A stretch of DNA of 64,000 nt from contig NC_135779.1 of assembly GCF_028453695.1 (NCBI RefSeq), positions 1,674,001 through 1,738,000 of the forward strand, read 5' to 3'. Under the pieces are notes generated by a model that made no database searches, was not told the DNA's origin, and saw only the letters and a list, made by a program, of their open reading frames with translations. Position numbers and translations under genes: made by a program. This document shows positions 24,925 through 36,888 of the stretch, in pieces; position 1 is the stretch's first letter, and each line of letters opens with the position of its first letter. This DNA is from Augochlora pura (lineage: Eukaryota > Arthropoda > Insecta > Hymenoptera > Halictidae).

Positions 24925-25010
24925 TTAACCATTCGAGTGCCACGCGCCTTTGCTGTTTTCGAGCAACACGGAAGAAGCGCAAAATCGCTCCTTGGCACTC
25001 GAACGGTTAA
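24925..25010. mobile_element. 86-bp TTAA-flanked fold-back MITE
   Basis: TTAA at 24925-24928 starts TTAACCATTCGAGTGCCA, and the right edge is the inverse, TGGCACTCGAACGGTTAA, ending at 25010. The termini match over 18 positions with one mismatch, and weak complementarity continues inward (GCGCC...TTGC against GCGCAAAATCGC). Little unique interior remains. It fits a miniature TTAA-targeted element whose termini differ from the CCCTTTG group. Confidence 0.85.
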
Positions 25011-25816
25011 TTCTGGAGACGTATGTTTATCGTAGACTCTGAAGCAACAATTTGGTGCGAGTTGAGAGACACGGCGTCGATGACGGGCGAGGCCCGGCGA
25101 CGGCTCGCGTCGCATCGATAAAAGCGAACCGTTCCGCGGAAGTTGGCACTCGACACGGTGTTCCGGCGTCGTCGCGCGGGTTCGAAAACGCACGCGGTTC
25201 GACTCTCGTGTGCGGTTCGGTGGCAGGGTCGAGGCTGGCCGTGGTCCGGGGTTGCTGGCCTCCGTCGCGACGCGGCTCCCTGCGGTTAATAATATTCGCT
25301 GTCGATCGCTGGCACCTGTGATCATCGATCGCCACACGGTTTCCGCGCGCTCTCTCTCTCTCGCCCTCTCTCGTCACGCTCCAGAAACCTCCTCGCGAGC
25401 GCGACGCTGCTTCGTGTCGAAAAAGCCGAATTTATTGCATCATTCTACTGTCGCGTTTATCTTGTCCAAGTTGCTAAGACAGAGAGAAATAGAAAGAGAG
25501 AGAGAGCATTGATAAAAAATTTCGTTCATTCAGTTTCCAAAGTATTTTTCATTCTAAATATTTTTTAACGCAGCGTTCAACTGTAGCGGCGTTCCCTTCG
25601 ATTGTAATGAAGCGGTTAAATTTAGAGCAACTCCCCATGCCAGACAGGTCGCAATTACTCAAAGTCATGCGCGGGATGACTGAAATAACGTTTTTATACG
25701 TAGCATGTTTATGAGACTATTTTCAGCCTGTCCGAACCAGTGATTCTCGCCTCCTCCGCTAATTACGATATGATCATTGATATTTCTGTCAATGCCCAGA
25801 ACATCTGCCTTTCGAT
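25011..25816. other. Gene-free stretch with a CT microsatellite
   Basis: CpG-rich to about 25420, including a pyrimidine-rich part at 25352-25374 and a GA run near 25480-25507, then AT-rich. No exon is recognised. Confidence 0.5.
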
Positions 25817-26204
25817 CTAACCCTTTGAGAGACGGCTCTCAGACGCCAAATTAAGATAATTGTATACAATTTTATTGTAATTATATATAACTGTATATAA
25901 ATTATATTAGTCTACCGGAAAATTCTGTCCTTAAAAAGAAAGAAAACAATAAATTTTGTGTCCACCCAATATTTATAGTATTATTATAATAATTTAATAT
26001 AATCGTAACCTTGTTGCCAGCGTTGATGGTAATTTATGAATATCATTTTTGAGAAATGTCGCAAATGAAATGACACTAGCGAACAGAACTTTCCGGTGGA
26101 CTTAATATTATATAAAAATTAAAATGATCTATATTCGAGACACATCTGCGAAAAACGCCACATTTGCCAGTCGGCCGAAAAAATCGTCCTCCGCAAAGGG
26201 TTAA
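25817..26204. mobile_element. TTAA-type MITE, CCCTTTGNGGAGG subfamily
   Basis: The left edge is CTAA then CCCTTTGAGAGACGGC; the right edge is CGTCCTCCGCAAAGGG then TTAA at 26201-26204. The termini match as inverted repeats with a few changes. The 388-bp interior is strongly AT-rich with no long frame. This is the largest element of the type in the window. Confidence 0.78.
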
Positions 26205-26751
26205 AGGATCTCAACAGTGATTTGCGTTACGTGTATCGTTTAATCGAACACGATTCTTTCGTCTTGGTTTCACGGTCAATTTTGCGCGCCGCTATAAGCG
26301 TCTAGTTTCGCGCGGGCAACAAGCGAGGTCGCGCGATCCACGATCCCCCGATCTAAAAACGGTGCCGCGATTCAGCCGTGAATCAGCCCGGCCGATGACG
26401 AAGGGTTTTATATATCTACAATGTGTAATAAGAGCGCGGCCTGTTACGCTTTACCGGGGTTGAAAAGCATCCTCTCGAATACGCTGAAGCGTCGATTCGC
26501 GGGAGCTTTTTCATTTTCCGCGACAAATTCGCACGCGGAAAATTCGTTTGCCACGGGGGCGTGATGTCGACCGAATTTCCGCGGGAAGTAACCATCGACG
26601 TAATCCATAGGGGATAGCATCAACGCGCTGGAAAAATTTCGACGACGATCTGCGTCACGTATCTGCGTACTGGGTGTCCCCGAAGTAATTTTAAAGTAAC
26701 TCTTTCTTTTACAAAAAATGTTCGCTTTTCGCTAGGTAATCTTGTCTCGGA

Positions 26752-26972
26752 TTGGACACTTTGCACTCGTGCGGTGACTTTGAGGCGTTACTGTAATTTA
26801 TGTCGCAGCACGTTTTCAAATAATTTTTATATTACGAAGAATTTTATTTCAAAATATTAATTTGATATTATATTTGAATAAAATATATTTTGTCATGTAA
26901 AATGGAATTGATATATGTTAGAAAATTTATTTTAGAATTACAGTTAAAATAGCTTCGAGTACGAAGGGTTAA
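26752..26972 (-). mobile_element. piggyBac-like MITE, CCCTTTGCACTCG family, inverted copy
   Basis: The right end, GCTTCGAGTACGAAGGG then TTAA at 26969, is the reverse complement of the family left end, including the adjoining AGAATTACAGTTAAAATAG segment. The left end, CACTTTGCACTCGTGCGGTG with TTTGAGGC following, matches the inverse of the right end of the 40920 copy. The left flank TTGG is two steps from TTAA. Confidence 0.82.
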
Positions 26973-28396
26973 TATCTTGTAAAGAAAACCGTGTAGAACA
27001 TTTTTATAAAAGAAAAAGATACTGCAGATGACCTGAAAAAATCCTCATCTTCTGATTGCGAGTTACTGTAGAAGCATCCTGTGTATTCTACGTGTACGGA
27101 GCACGGTGTTCGAGATTCGGCGAGAGCGTAATGGTGATAAGAATGTTAAAATCGTTCGTGCCTGGTGTCTCGCGCCGAGATTTTTCGGCACGATCCCGCG
27201 AGAAGGAGCCCGTTTTTACGAGCAGATGACGCGAAACTTCATTGGACCGTTGCCAGTCGCGGAGAGCCGTTCTCCGGGCCAGGATCTCGCCTCCGATTTT
27301 CCCCTAGTATTTTTTCCCGAAACACGGTCGAAATTGCACCTTTGGAAAAAGGAATACGAAAGTCTCCGGCTGTGATCCGGTTTTCTCGAAGAGCAGTTCC
27401 GCCCGCGATCGGCTCTCCGCCATCCATTGGAACTTCGTAATTCCGCGCGCGGAAACTCGGCTGAAAAGAAATCGGCCGGACTTGTACTTTCAAATCTAAT
27501 CGCGTCGTAAAGATCCCGGAACACGGAGCCGCCCCGAGAAAATTCTCTCCGTTCGCTGCGCGCGCTCGCCTTTCTCCGTTGTCCTCGTCTGGAATTTATT
27601 CCGCGGAGCGATCTTCGAGCCGATCCCGAAACTCGGGGCTCGTTCGCCGATGCCGAACGATCGCTCGAATTTCATACGGCTGGAACGGCGGGGACTTTAT
27701 TCTAACAACCCTCGTTCGCTTCACTGAAATAGTTTGAGCGAAAGAGAGAGCCGGCAATATCTTCCGCCATTTTTATGTTTCACCGAGTCGACAAGCGGTC
27801 GCTCGCGATCTTCCAGTTTTAAAGAAGCGGAGCTCGTCTCGCGGGAGGAGCCGGGGCTCTCGCGCCGCTAAAAATAAGCCGGCTTTCGAATTTCTTTTCT
27901 CAGAATCTGGCACTCGGCTCTTTCGACTTTTTAAATATCTGACCGCGGCGAAGGTATCCGATTGCAAGTTGTAAAATGTAATTTTCCAAGGAAGCATATT
28001 GTACTCGATGGACTTGATTTTCTGCCGCGTATTCGGTTCTATTGTAATTTGCGCTGCCATGCGTTATAACAAGGAGATCAATTTCCCAAGGTCCGGTATC
28101 CGCCTGGTTATTGGAAACAGAGGGTGCACGCGTAGTATCGCGAAAATCCGCGGCGTGTCTCGACTCGGTTTTCGTCGCGCTCGCGAAAACCGATAAAAGC
28201 TTCTTTTGTTATCGCAGGGCCGGGGGAGTTTAATGGCTCTTCTGCTTCGGAACTGGATTTCTCTGTCTTTCCGCGCGGCGCGGTCTTTATTCGAAGAGCT
28301 CGCAGCGGTTACGTCGACGCGCGCCTCGGCACAAAGAACGCCCACTTTCCAATGGCTCTATTATTTCTATGACGCGGAGACGCGTGCAAGACGTGC

Positions 28397-28427
<31 letters not shown>

Positions 28428-29202
28428 GCCTCTCCTCCGAAGGGATCCCGCGAACTGAAAAGAAAACTGCGAGTCGACGGAACGACTCGCGATTACTGTA
28501 ATCGCTCCACTTTAGCCCAATCAAATTACGCTCGGGCCGTTCGTGGGACACGGCGATCTTGAATGAAACGTGCGCGATCGACGCGCGACGATCCGCCTGG
28601 GCTTCGGATTCAAGCGCGAATAGTTAACCCAATTTTCGGTCGGATTATACCATTAGCGAGGCTAATTTGGCGATTGTTTACCGGTGTTACTCTCGCGGCT
28701 GGACTCTTCGATTCGACTCGGAACAGGCGCGCCCGGATGATCCGTCGACGCGGTTCGTTTATCCGACGTGTATCGTCTCCGCTCGGAAACGAATAAATCG
28801 CGGCTCGAAGAGGTGCGCGCGGGGCAGCAGAGGACTATCGTCGGCGCTCTTACCAAGGTGGATATATTTATCCGAGGGAAACGCGGAACGACGGAATGGG
28901 CCATTCGGCGAACGGGACGCATTTAACCGGCGCTCCCCGTCGCTTTGATACGTGCCAGCCGGCGTGGAACGACGATTCCTCATTTTCAGTATTAATCCAC
29001 GTACCGCGCGAACGCGTCGTCTGGCTTCCGTCGGAACGACGACGACGTCCCCCCTCCTCTCGTATCTCCTCAGCCACCGGCATTGTAGAATCGAACCGGA
29101 ATGATGCTTTATTGCTCCCTTTTGCAACCTCTGTATCGAGGCAACGATCTAAAAGTAACGATGCCCAATCGCCGATGAAAATTCCATCGATCTTTATCTA
29201 AC
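26973..29202. other. Gene-free CpG-rich region
   Basis: No supportable exon. Many overlapping frames of 60-120 codons exist on both strands because the CpG-rich DNA has few stops. A CT run lies at about 28400-28429. I see no motif cluster like the one at 49.27 kb. Confidence 0.5.
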
Positions 29203-29417
29203 TATATATTTTAATATTCTCCAAAAATTAGGGCGATTCCCAAAGGCGCAAGGATTGGTCTAGTCTATTCGGAAAAACGAAAGATACCGGTAGCAGGCTT
29301 CCATAAAATTATTGAAAACCATATATATATTTTAATATTTTCCAAAAATTAGGGCGCAAGGATTGGTCTAGTTCATCGGATAAACGAAAGCTACCGGTAG
29401 CAGGCTTCCACAAAATT
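29203..29417. repeat. Tandem duplication, two copies of about 100-119 bp
   Basis: Copy 1 (29203-29321) and copy 2 (29322-29417) both run from TATATTTTAATATT through CCAAAAATTAGGGCG, AAGGATTGGTCTAGT and ACCGGTAGCAGGCTTCCA to AAAATT. Copy 1 carries about 13 extra bases after GGGCG. The similarity is obvious by eye. Confidence 0.92.
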
Positions 29418-31096
29418 GCTTCCAGCATTACGTTTCCCGTCACCGACGATCTTCGCGATAATCGCGACCGGTCAATATAAAAATACGGATTTGCACGAAT
29501 AATTAAAGGTTCGCGATACCGACGGCTCGCGAAGCGAACCCGGAAGCAGAAAGTGTGCTGAGCGCGGGGGATGAATAGCTCAGGGTCAACGAATGCGCGG
29601 CGAACAGAACGAAAGCGAGAGAATACGAAATAAGACGGTGACGCGTGTGTGTGTGTGTGCGCGCACCGTGTTGCACGTAATATCCGGCCGACGATTAATT
29701 CTCCTCTGGATTATCTTCGCGGTCGTTTATGCTAATTAGAAAGCTCGCGGGAGAGCGCCATGCTTTTCGACGACAATTTCAAGAATTTCCAACCGCGATA
29801 CGCAACCTCTGTACGCTCTGATACTCCTCTCCCCTCCCTCCCTCTCTCTCTCTCTTCTCTACTGGAATAGTTTCGGAACTCCTGTTTGCGGGTGAACGAT
29901 CGCAAAACGAAGGTAATTCACGGCACGGAACTTATCGTCCTTTCAATTACGTCGATTAATTAATTTTAATTACTGGCTCGAGCCGGTCCGGTCTCTCTCT
30001 CGCGGACGCGGTGCGCACACCCAGCGCGCCGCTTTAGAACGGAATTAATTGCGTTTCGCCGTCCGGACGCGTGAAACGCCAATGACATCCGATCCGGCGA
30101 TTAATCGTACGCCGTTTCGCATTTTCATCGATTTCGATCGTCGTATCCCCGACGCGAGAAATAAACAAAATATCCGGGAGCGACGTTGTAAGACTTTCTA
30201 CGGTCTCGTCGAATTAATTGGACTCTTAGATATCGTTCGTTTTTTTCTTTTTTTCAAAGTGGTAGACGGAACTTTAACGAATCGAGGAGAAGCGCAATAT
30301 TGTGCAATATGTCGAAACGGAAAACGAAAGGGAATTCTCGCTCGAGCAGCTCGTAGAGGTTCGGGAAATCGAACCGGTACGATGGAGCAACTTGTCTTTC
30401 TTCTATTTTCCCGAGACGAAATTCTTGAAATTGTCCGACAGGAAAACGTCTAATGGAAAGGAGAAAGTCGGATTGTTTAGCTTTTCCAATACGATCGATT
30501 CTTTGAGCAACAGGGCAACGAGAATCCGACGACGCGGAGCGTGTTAAAAGCTAGGGGGTCTCCGATGTTTGTGCAGTAGCTGCAACGCTAGCAACGGTAA
30601 CGAAGATACAGCACGTTCCTCTATACAGCGAAGCTAGTTTCCCTTCAGTTTACTTCTTCGCTCGGCGCAGTGTTCCCGTAACTTCGTTGCCCGGCCGTAG
30701 TCAATGAACCGGCCTCGCCGCGAAAAAGTTGTCTCGGATCGATCGGGCGGCCCAGCATCGGATGCGCCCCCGCTGTCGCGCTTTCCTTTCGCGCTCCTTT
30801 TATTCGGAAAAGTTGCGTCCTCGAGTGCTGCCGGGCGATTTCCATTCCAGTGAATCGTGTCGTCGGCGTGTCACGCGGGCCATGGCGCACCTCGGCTTCG
30901 CCGTAGTCGTCGAAACGCGGATCAACTTTGTTGCTTGCATCGCGAAAGTTCGCGAATGCTTTTCCGAAGATTCGAGGCTGGAACTAGGGGGGAGCGAAAG
31001 GGGTGGTCGAAGAAATGGAACGAATCCATTGCGCCGGTGATTTCTTGTTCCGAAATAATCCGGGACAGCTGCGGAATGCCGTAGCGACGAGATCCA

Positions 31097-31098
<2 letters not shown>
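29418..31098. other. Gene-free region with short GT and CT runs
   Basis: A GT run lies at 29645-29659 and a CT run at about 29836-29855. The sequence is otherwise mixed CpG-rich DNA. The 134-codon plus-strand frame at 30049-30453 resembles nothing I know. Confidence 0.5.

Positions 31099-31138
<40 letters not shown>
31099..31138. repeat. (CT)n microsatellite, 40 bp
   Basis: Pure CT dinucleotide run. Confidence 0.95.
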
Positions 31139-31139
<1 letters not shown>

Positions 31140-31406
31140 ACAGTACTTCGGACACCGTATTGTCTTCCCGTCGATTTCGCAACTTTAATTCCCGGGACTT
31201 TAAAGTTTCGGAGGCGGCGGCGCGCGCGCGGCAGTCTCCTCGTTGGAAAAAGGACGAAGTTCGAACGAGTTTGCGCGACGCAACCGGGGAGATCGACTTC
31301 GTCCGCTGAAACTTGGAAATTTCAGCCGCGGGGACATTAATTTCGCGGAAAGTTCGAGGTATCAATATTAGGTTGAATGCGGAACTTTGGTTAATTTGGT
31401 TGCGCG

Positions 31407-31635
31407 TTAACCCTTTGTGCTGTAACGAGTCGGGCTCGCGCGGTGATTTAATAAAAATTCATGCTGTTTCTATTAAATCGAAATCAAACTTAAATCTTAT
31501 AGGAGGAATGAAACTAAATGAAGAAATATAGGTAACAAAAATCGTCTAATGCAATCAAGGAAAATTATTAAGAAAGTAGAATTTCTAATCGACGCGAAAG
31601 AGATCTTAGCGCAGGTAGCCAAGGAGAAGGATTAA
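31407..31635 (+). mobile_element. Probable TTAA-type MITE, CCCTTTGTGCTGTAACGAG subfamily, right end uncertain
   Basis: TTAA at 31407-31410 is followed by CCCTTTGTGCTGTAACGAG. Inside, TGCTGTTTCTATTAAATCG and the following AAACTTAAATCTT match the reverse complement of the 22970-23205 element. The only candidate right edge is a weak AAGGATTAA near 31634, so the end coordinate is approximate. Confidence 0.6.
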
Positions 31636-32362
31636 AATTTCCGACCCTCGACAGCAGAATCCCGCGCCGCGTAATTTTCGCGTCTGCTTCCTGTAATTAG
31701 CGCTATCGAATCACCTGCGCAATTGCCGCGTCTATTAATCCAGGTCAGTCACGGCTAACGATTACACGGTGTAACTCGTAATCGAATAAACCGTAACGCG
31801 ATTTGCTCCAACGAGCTGTTTTTATCGAGGAACGTTATAATTCTATCACCAGGCGACGCTTCGATTATACTTCTTCTGCGAGTTAACCAAGAACTTGCTG
31901 AATTTCTTTCTGCTTTAAAGATGTCATTTTTAAAGTACTCGAATCCCTCGTAGCAGCTTAGCAATTACAGCTCCTTTGCTAATCGAATATTACGATATTT
32001 CTGTAATAATGGACGAGGTCTTCGGATGAAGAAGAAACGGTAGAACGGTATATTCAGCGTATTCTACGAAGGGTGAAATATATTTCCATTTATTTCCTGC
32101 TTCTCTATTCCCGAGAGTTATTCGAGACCCGTGGATTTCGCATAAAGATCGGAAATCTAGCCGTAACAAACGATACTTTAAAACCCATTAATCTTGTCGG
32201 TTATCACGCACTGAAAATATCGTAAGCACGTGTTAATGGTCGTTAGTTACCTTTAATGCGTTTTCCATCGGTTTTACGCAATTTAAGCTAGCAGAGTATA
32301 GATACCTTTCTAACTCGTAGAATATTCTTCGTGGACAAAATAAAAGGAGAATATTGTTCTTT

Positions 32363-32502
32363 TCATCTAAGGGACATCTTAAAATCCTTAGATATGCCTA
32401 GGTAGGCCTAGATACGTCTAGGGACATCTAAATATCCTAAGCTATGCCCACGTACCCCAAGAAACACTTAGGCATCCTCAGCCATGCCTTCAAACCCCTA
32501 GC
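32363..32502. repeat. Degenerate 44-50 bp minisatellite, about three copies
   Basis: The word order CTAAGGGACATCT, ATCCTTAG, TATGCCTA, GTAGGCCTAGATAC recurs as CTAGGGACATCT, ATCCTAAG, TATGCCCA, GTACCCCAAG and again, more decayed, as ACACTTAGGCATCCTCAG, CATGCCTTC, CCCCTAG. CCTAG/CTAGG words give local self-complementarity. Confidence 0.8.
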
Positions 32503-35355
32503 TTCGCCAACGGCCGCTCCGCCTAATTCTCGCGTGCATCGAACAGAGGAATAAATCTCGCGAAATTGGCCGCGCGCGGCAAGCACGGTCGTCGTCGACG
32601 ACTGTGAGAATCGCGGCCGAGTTAATATCCCCCGGACCACAAGGAATTCTTTGTTGGCCCGGCGAGCAGCGAGCTTAATCTCCGGAGGGGAGTCGAAATA
32701 AAAACCAGCTAGCTAGCCGGGTGTCTATCGCGAAGACGAATCGCCCGGCGTTCTCCGCACAGTACATACATATATATATCATCCTCTCGAAATAATGGCT
32801 TCCGAACATCTCGACGTCTTTTTATTCCAACGATAACACGCTTACCAACGCACATATTTCCCTAACAGGTTAATCCACGAAAATGGTAATGCTCGCAAAT
32901 TATTTTGTAGTCGAACGTCCGGTCCATTGTCCGGCAGCACACGTATAAATCACTTTGACAAGGTGTCCCGTCGCTAATGGATCGTTCTCGCCAACCTAGC
33001 TAGAACCATGTACGTAGTCCGTAGGGATTTCGAACGGTAAACAAAGCTGAGATTGGATGACAGAGGAGAAGCGAATATTCGGATTCTTTTTCCACGCGGA
33101 GAGAGATTCGCAGCAGCACCGGGCACCCGGTGTGCGACGCGCTCGGCGCTCGGCGCTCGCGACGTGTCGTCGCGGTGGCAATGCCGGTGCAGATATCGAT
33201 CGGTCCGCTCCGGGATAGTCGCAGCTTCTCTTTAAGTCATCCGGGGCCCCAGGACCACCCACGCGTCCGCCCCTGATTCCCACCGTCCGTTCGCCCCGCC
33301 GCCGCCGCCGCCACCACCACCCCCCTCGTCCCTCTCGCCCATCGTTCCCATTCCGCCCACGCCACGCAGCCTGCAGTTTCCATCCACCTAGAGCACCCTC
33401 GTCTGTCTCTCCTTGCTCCCCTCGTCGCGCCCCCTCTCCCCCTCTCTCTCTCTCTCTCTCTCTATCCCTCTCGCTTCTTCTCTCTCCTCGTCCGGCTGGT
33501 ACCGATTCCGCATTTTCGCCGTCGCTGGCTCTCTCCTCAAGGTTCCGTCGTATCGACGTCCGTTTCCCTTTGCCAGACCGCTTCGACCTTCGTTCCTCGG
33601 ATTTCTTTGCGCCGACAACGTTTCTTCCTCCGCGGGTCGATCCCCGTTCCAGGGATCTGTGAGGATCGATGGTAGCCAGATGGAGCGTATAAGGGATGAT
33701 CGAGGAACCTCTCGATTTACGCCAGGACTTTCGTTCTTTCTCTGGGCCCTTGGGCCCTCGAAACTCGCGAAGTCGACGGCACTGAATCGAACGACGTACT
33801 TTGTCTCTTATGTTTCTGTTTGATCATTGGATCTATGGCGATCTATCCAGGGATTTCAGGGATCTTGAAAGTAAGTGGAAGAGGAGGTCGAACGATCTGG
33901 CGCATCCTTAATGGACCGCACGATTGACTCCGGGTTTTAAGCCTTTGGCGACATCTCGTGGATCTCGTCGGCGTTTCCCCCGGCTCTCCGGATAGCTGAC
34001 GCCACTGGTGCATTATTTTGGAGCACCGAATCTTCGGGAAACTTCGCAGCCGTCGTCTGGGTCCTGGGATCAATGACACGAATCGTCTGGAGCGCGTTGT
34101 GAAAGCTGGTTTGAGGGTATTGGGTTCGAAGTCTTCGAAAATTCGTCTGGCAATCTTCTAGGTTCCGGTCTCTAGAGTGCATGTTTCGAAGTCTCGATCC
34201 TGCGAAAAATGATGTTGCAATCTTCGAAGTTCGGGGAGTCTTTCCGGACAGCGTCGTCCCCAGGGTGGTTTCTGTCGAAATGATTTCACCATGGATCACT
34301 GTTAGCGCCCCGAATTCTAGGGTCTCCCTGGCGTAATCTGTTATTCATAGCTCGACTTTCTCTCTTTCTAGCTCCTGTTCTTTCTCTCTCTTTCTCTCTC
34401 TTTCTCTCTCTTGCTAGCTCTCTCTTTCTATCGCTAGCTCTGTTTCTGTCCCACGGCCACGAAGATCCCGCGGCGTTTCCATCGGGTCCGTTGAATCACC
34501 GGAGGCAGTTCCCGTAGCAGCGCGCTTTTCAGCCTCGGGGAACTGTCCTCAGCCGTCGGTCGTCGGTCGGTCACCGGCTTTCTGTCCCTTTCGGTGGTTA
34601 AGCACCACTTGCCGGAAGTATTTTCGATGTTCAGCCGGCAACTTGACACCGTTCCATTTCGTCCTTATCCCTCGTTTTACCCTGCGGAGGCTTTCTTCGA
34701 CCTGCATTCGGCTATCGTGCTGCGCTACCCGGGGTGGGTGGTGGTTGCGTTTCCTCGAATCGTTCCGCGCCCACGGCTCCATCGTTTCACCATTTCTCGC
34801 GGTAACCGGAGTTCGACTAACAAAAGGAACATCTGGGATGCGGCTTTTACCGAAACGTTCCGAGCCTGGTAACGGTCTTCGTAGGTACCTGCGGCGAGGA
34901 CCGCGCACAATATACTGGTCGAATATCTCGCGAGCAACCAGAGGAGTCGCAGATGCCTCCGAGATACCGAGCGTCTTGTTTGCGGAGGCAGCTCGTTTCC
35001 GAGGAACATCTTCCGTGGCACTTGGGAGGGCTTGGATTCGTATTTACCATAAATTAGAGGCTCTGGAACTGATACTTCTCGGGAGAGGAGGGTTCTCGTC
35101 CTACTTTCCAGAAATCTGTAATTTTCCGATTCTCTATTGACTTTTTCATTTTTTAATAGTCACAGCTTGCAACAGAAAAATTCGATGAAATTATATAATA
35201 CGCTTTAGGATAAGTTAAATTTGTTTTCAGAATTTTGTGGAGCCTCCGAATCGGCGAAAAAGCGCGAAATCTAATTTAGCTAACGGCTACCCTTATTGAC
35301 AAGTTACACGGTTGAAATTTTGACGAGTCATCGAACAATATAAGAGTCATTAAAA
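32503..35355. other. Gene-free region with pyrimidine-rich tracts
   Basis: No supportable exon. From about 33240 to 33500 the plus strand is strongly pyrimidine-rich, with CCG and CCA triplets (33297-33325) and a CT run at 33441-33463. This could be promoter-proximal or simply repetitive. GAAAGTAAGTGG near 33868 resembles a splice donor but has no convincing exon before it. A CT-rich decamer repeat lies at 34381-34410. Confidence 0.45.
34381..34410. repeat. (TTTCTCTCTC) decamer repeat, three exact copies
   Basis: Three identical 10-base units in a row, with looser CT-rich sequence on both sides to about 34440. Confidence 0.93.
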
Positions 35356-35397
35356 AACCTCCAAGGGCAGTTTCGACCCTCCTAATCGACTAGCCCA
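35356..35397 (+). repeat. Dispersed repeat D, copy 1
   Basis: The segment AACCTCCAAGGGCAGTTTCG and the following 22 bases match 44063-44104 in the same orientation at most positions, with the exact core AAGGGCAGTTTCGACC. Flanking DNA does not clearly match. It may be the end of a transposon family or a conserved short element; no function is assigned. Confidence 0.75.
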
Positions 35398-36534
35398 TTT
35401 TCTCCTCCGAGGTGCTCCGTCCTCTAAGTTCCATCCAAAGGAAAGTTCGTCCACGTTGATCTGAAATTCGTCTAGCCCCCACGAGAGGCCGGAAATTCTG
35501 AACTTTGTCCGCAGCTTGGTCTGGCATTTTCTAGATTCTCGCGCGGTTTCGAGAAGGTTTCGTCGGTTCGGCCCGGAGAACAGCCCGCGGGTATATCGAT
35601 CTCGCAGCCTCGTACACGAAATCTCCGGCTCCCTCCGCCCTTGCCGCCTTCCCCCTTTTCCCACGTGGCTCGTTCATTATATTTCCCCGATGGGGCACGG
35701 AGAGAAGGGGAGTGTATAAAGGAGTGGACTAGATAGAGAGGTGGGAGGAAGTAGAGGGGGGGTGGGGAGCGAAGGCTTCGGACGAGCCGAAAGATAATGG
35801 CCGGGGTCATCCGCGAGGCTATCACTGCCTTCTTGATCCCAGCTGTACGCTATCGCGCCGCAAGTTTATTTATACGTTTGATTGTTCTGCCGCTGTTGTT
35901 CTCGGACAATGGGGATCGTTAGCATAGGATCTGGGAAGGTGGGCCGTGGGTGGTATTTCGGGTGGGTGGCGGTGGACGGATCGGGCGCGCGCGGCACGCG
36001 GGACGCTGAAATCACCGCGATTATTACGAGAATTCTCTCGCTTGGCCCTTCGAATTATTTTTCAATTTCGCTAGCAGCAGCTTTTCATTGTTTCGTGTGT
36101 TTTGTTTGAAGTTTCATTTAAAGGATGGTTTCTGGATTGATAGTGATTTTTAAGAATTTCTTGAATTTCTATTTCGCGATATTATTGGTAAAATAATTTG
36201 TGTCGTCCTCTTCTTCGAATTTAATGAACTCACCATCTACTTTTTGCTTATGGTCATTAATGCTATCAAAGCCTTTATTTAGATGACGTCTTTCAGTCTT
36301 TGTAAATTCTTAGAGAATATCAGGTATACGATTTTACAATTTTCAAAAGATTTTTTCATAGGTTAAATGAGTAATTAAAAATCACAGTCGATAAAGTGAT
36401 CAAAAAGAGTGTTCATAATAAATGCTCAACATCTACTGATTTAGCCATGAAAAAATGTCTAGTAGGTCTCGGCAAAGGAATTCCTAAAATGAAAAATAAT
36501 ATCTAACCACACTCGTCACAAAAGCGCAGAAAGG
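35398..36534. other. Gene-free region
   Basis: A purine/G-rich stretch (35736-35770, with G runs of 3, 7 and 4) is followed by mixed sequence and an AT-rich island from about 36110 to 36530. No exon is recognised. Confidence 0.5.
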
Positions 36535-36539
36535 GTTAA
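36500..36539. mobile_element. Possible right end of a TTAA-type MITE
   Basis: GCGCAGAAAGGG followed by TTAA at 36536 has the GGG-TTAA terminus of the family, and its inverse, CCCTTTCTGCGC, resembles the terminus near 56000. A matching left end was not found within several hundred bases. The 20 bases 36535-36554 across the edge recur exactly at 2-21. Confidence 0.45.
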
Positions 36540-36554
36540 TGCGTATTTATTAGT
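36535..36554 (+). repeat. Exact 20-base match to the window start
   Basis: GTTAATGCGTATTTATTAGT occurs here and at 2-21. A chance 20-base match in 64 kb is unlikely, so both are probably edges of one dispersed repeat, the other copy being cut off by the window boundary. Confidence 0.8.
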
Positions 36555-36788
36555 TAAAGAATCGTCCACTGTTGCAATCTCAACAATTTTCAGAACATCG
36601 AATCCTCCAAATAATCGTCGAAATCGCAGCTCGGCGAGCGCGATGGATGGAGAGGGAGTATCGGTTTCGAGCGCTACACCCTCTTCATTTCCGGCCCCGG
36701 AAGTAAATAAAAATATATCTAAAATATTCATCGGCATAAAAATTCATCGGCTCGTTGAACCCGAAGGCCGACCGAGAGAGAGAGAGAG

Positions 36789-36888
36789 NNNNNNNNNNNN
36801 NNNNNNNNNNNNNNNNNNNNNNNNNNNNNNNNNNNNNNNNNNNNNNNNNNNNNNNNNNNNNNNNNNNNNNNNNNNNNNNNNNNNNNNN
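36789..36888. other. Assembly gap of 100 N
   Basis: Exactly 100 undetermined bases directly follow a (GA)n run (about 36774-36788). The round length suggests a placeholder gap. The true missing length is unknown, and a long microsatellite is the likely cause of the break. Confidence 0.97.

Noticed and set aside
33860..33880. GAAAGTAAGTGG as a splice donor
   Set aside because: The preceding bases show no exon-like frame or leader and nothing else supports it.
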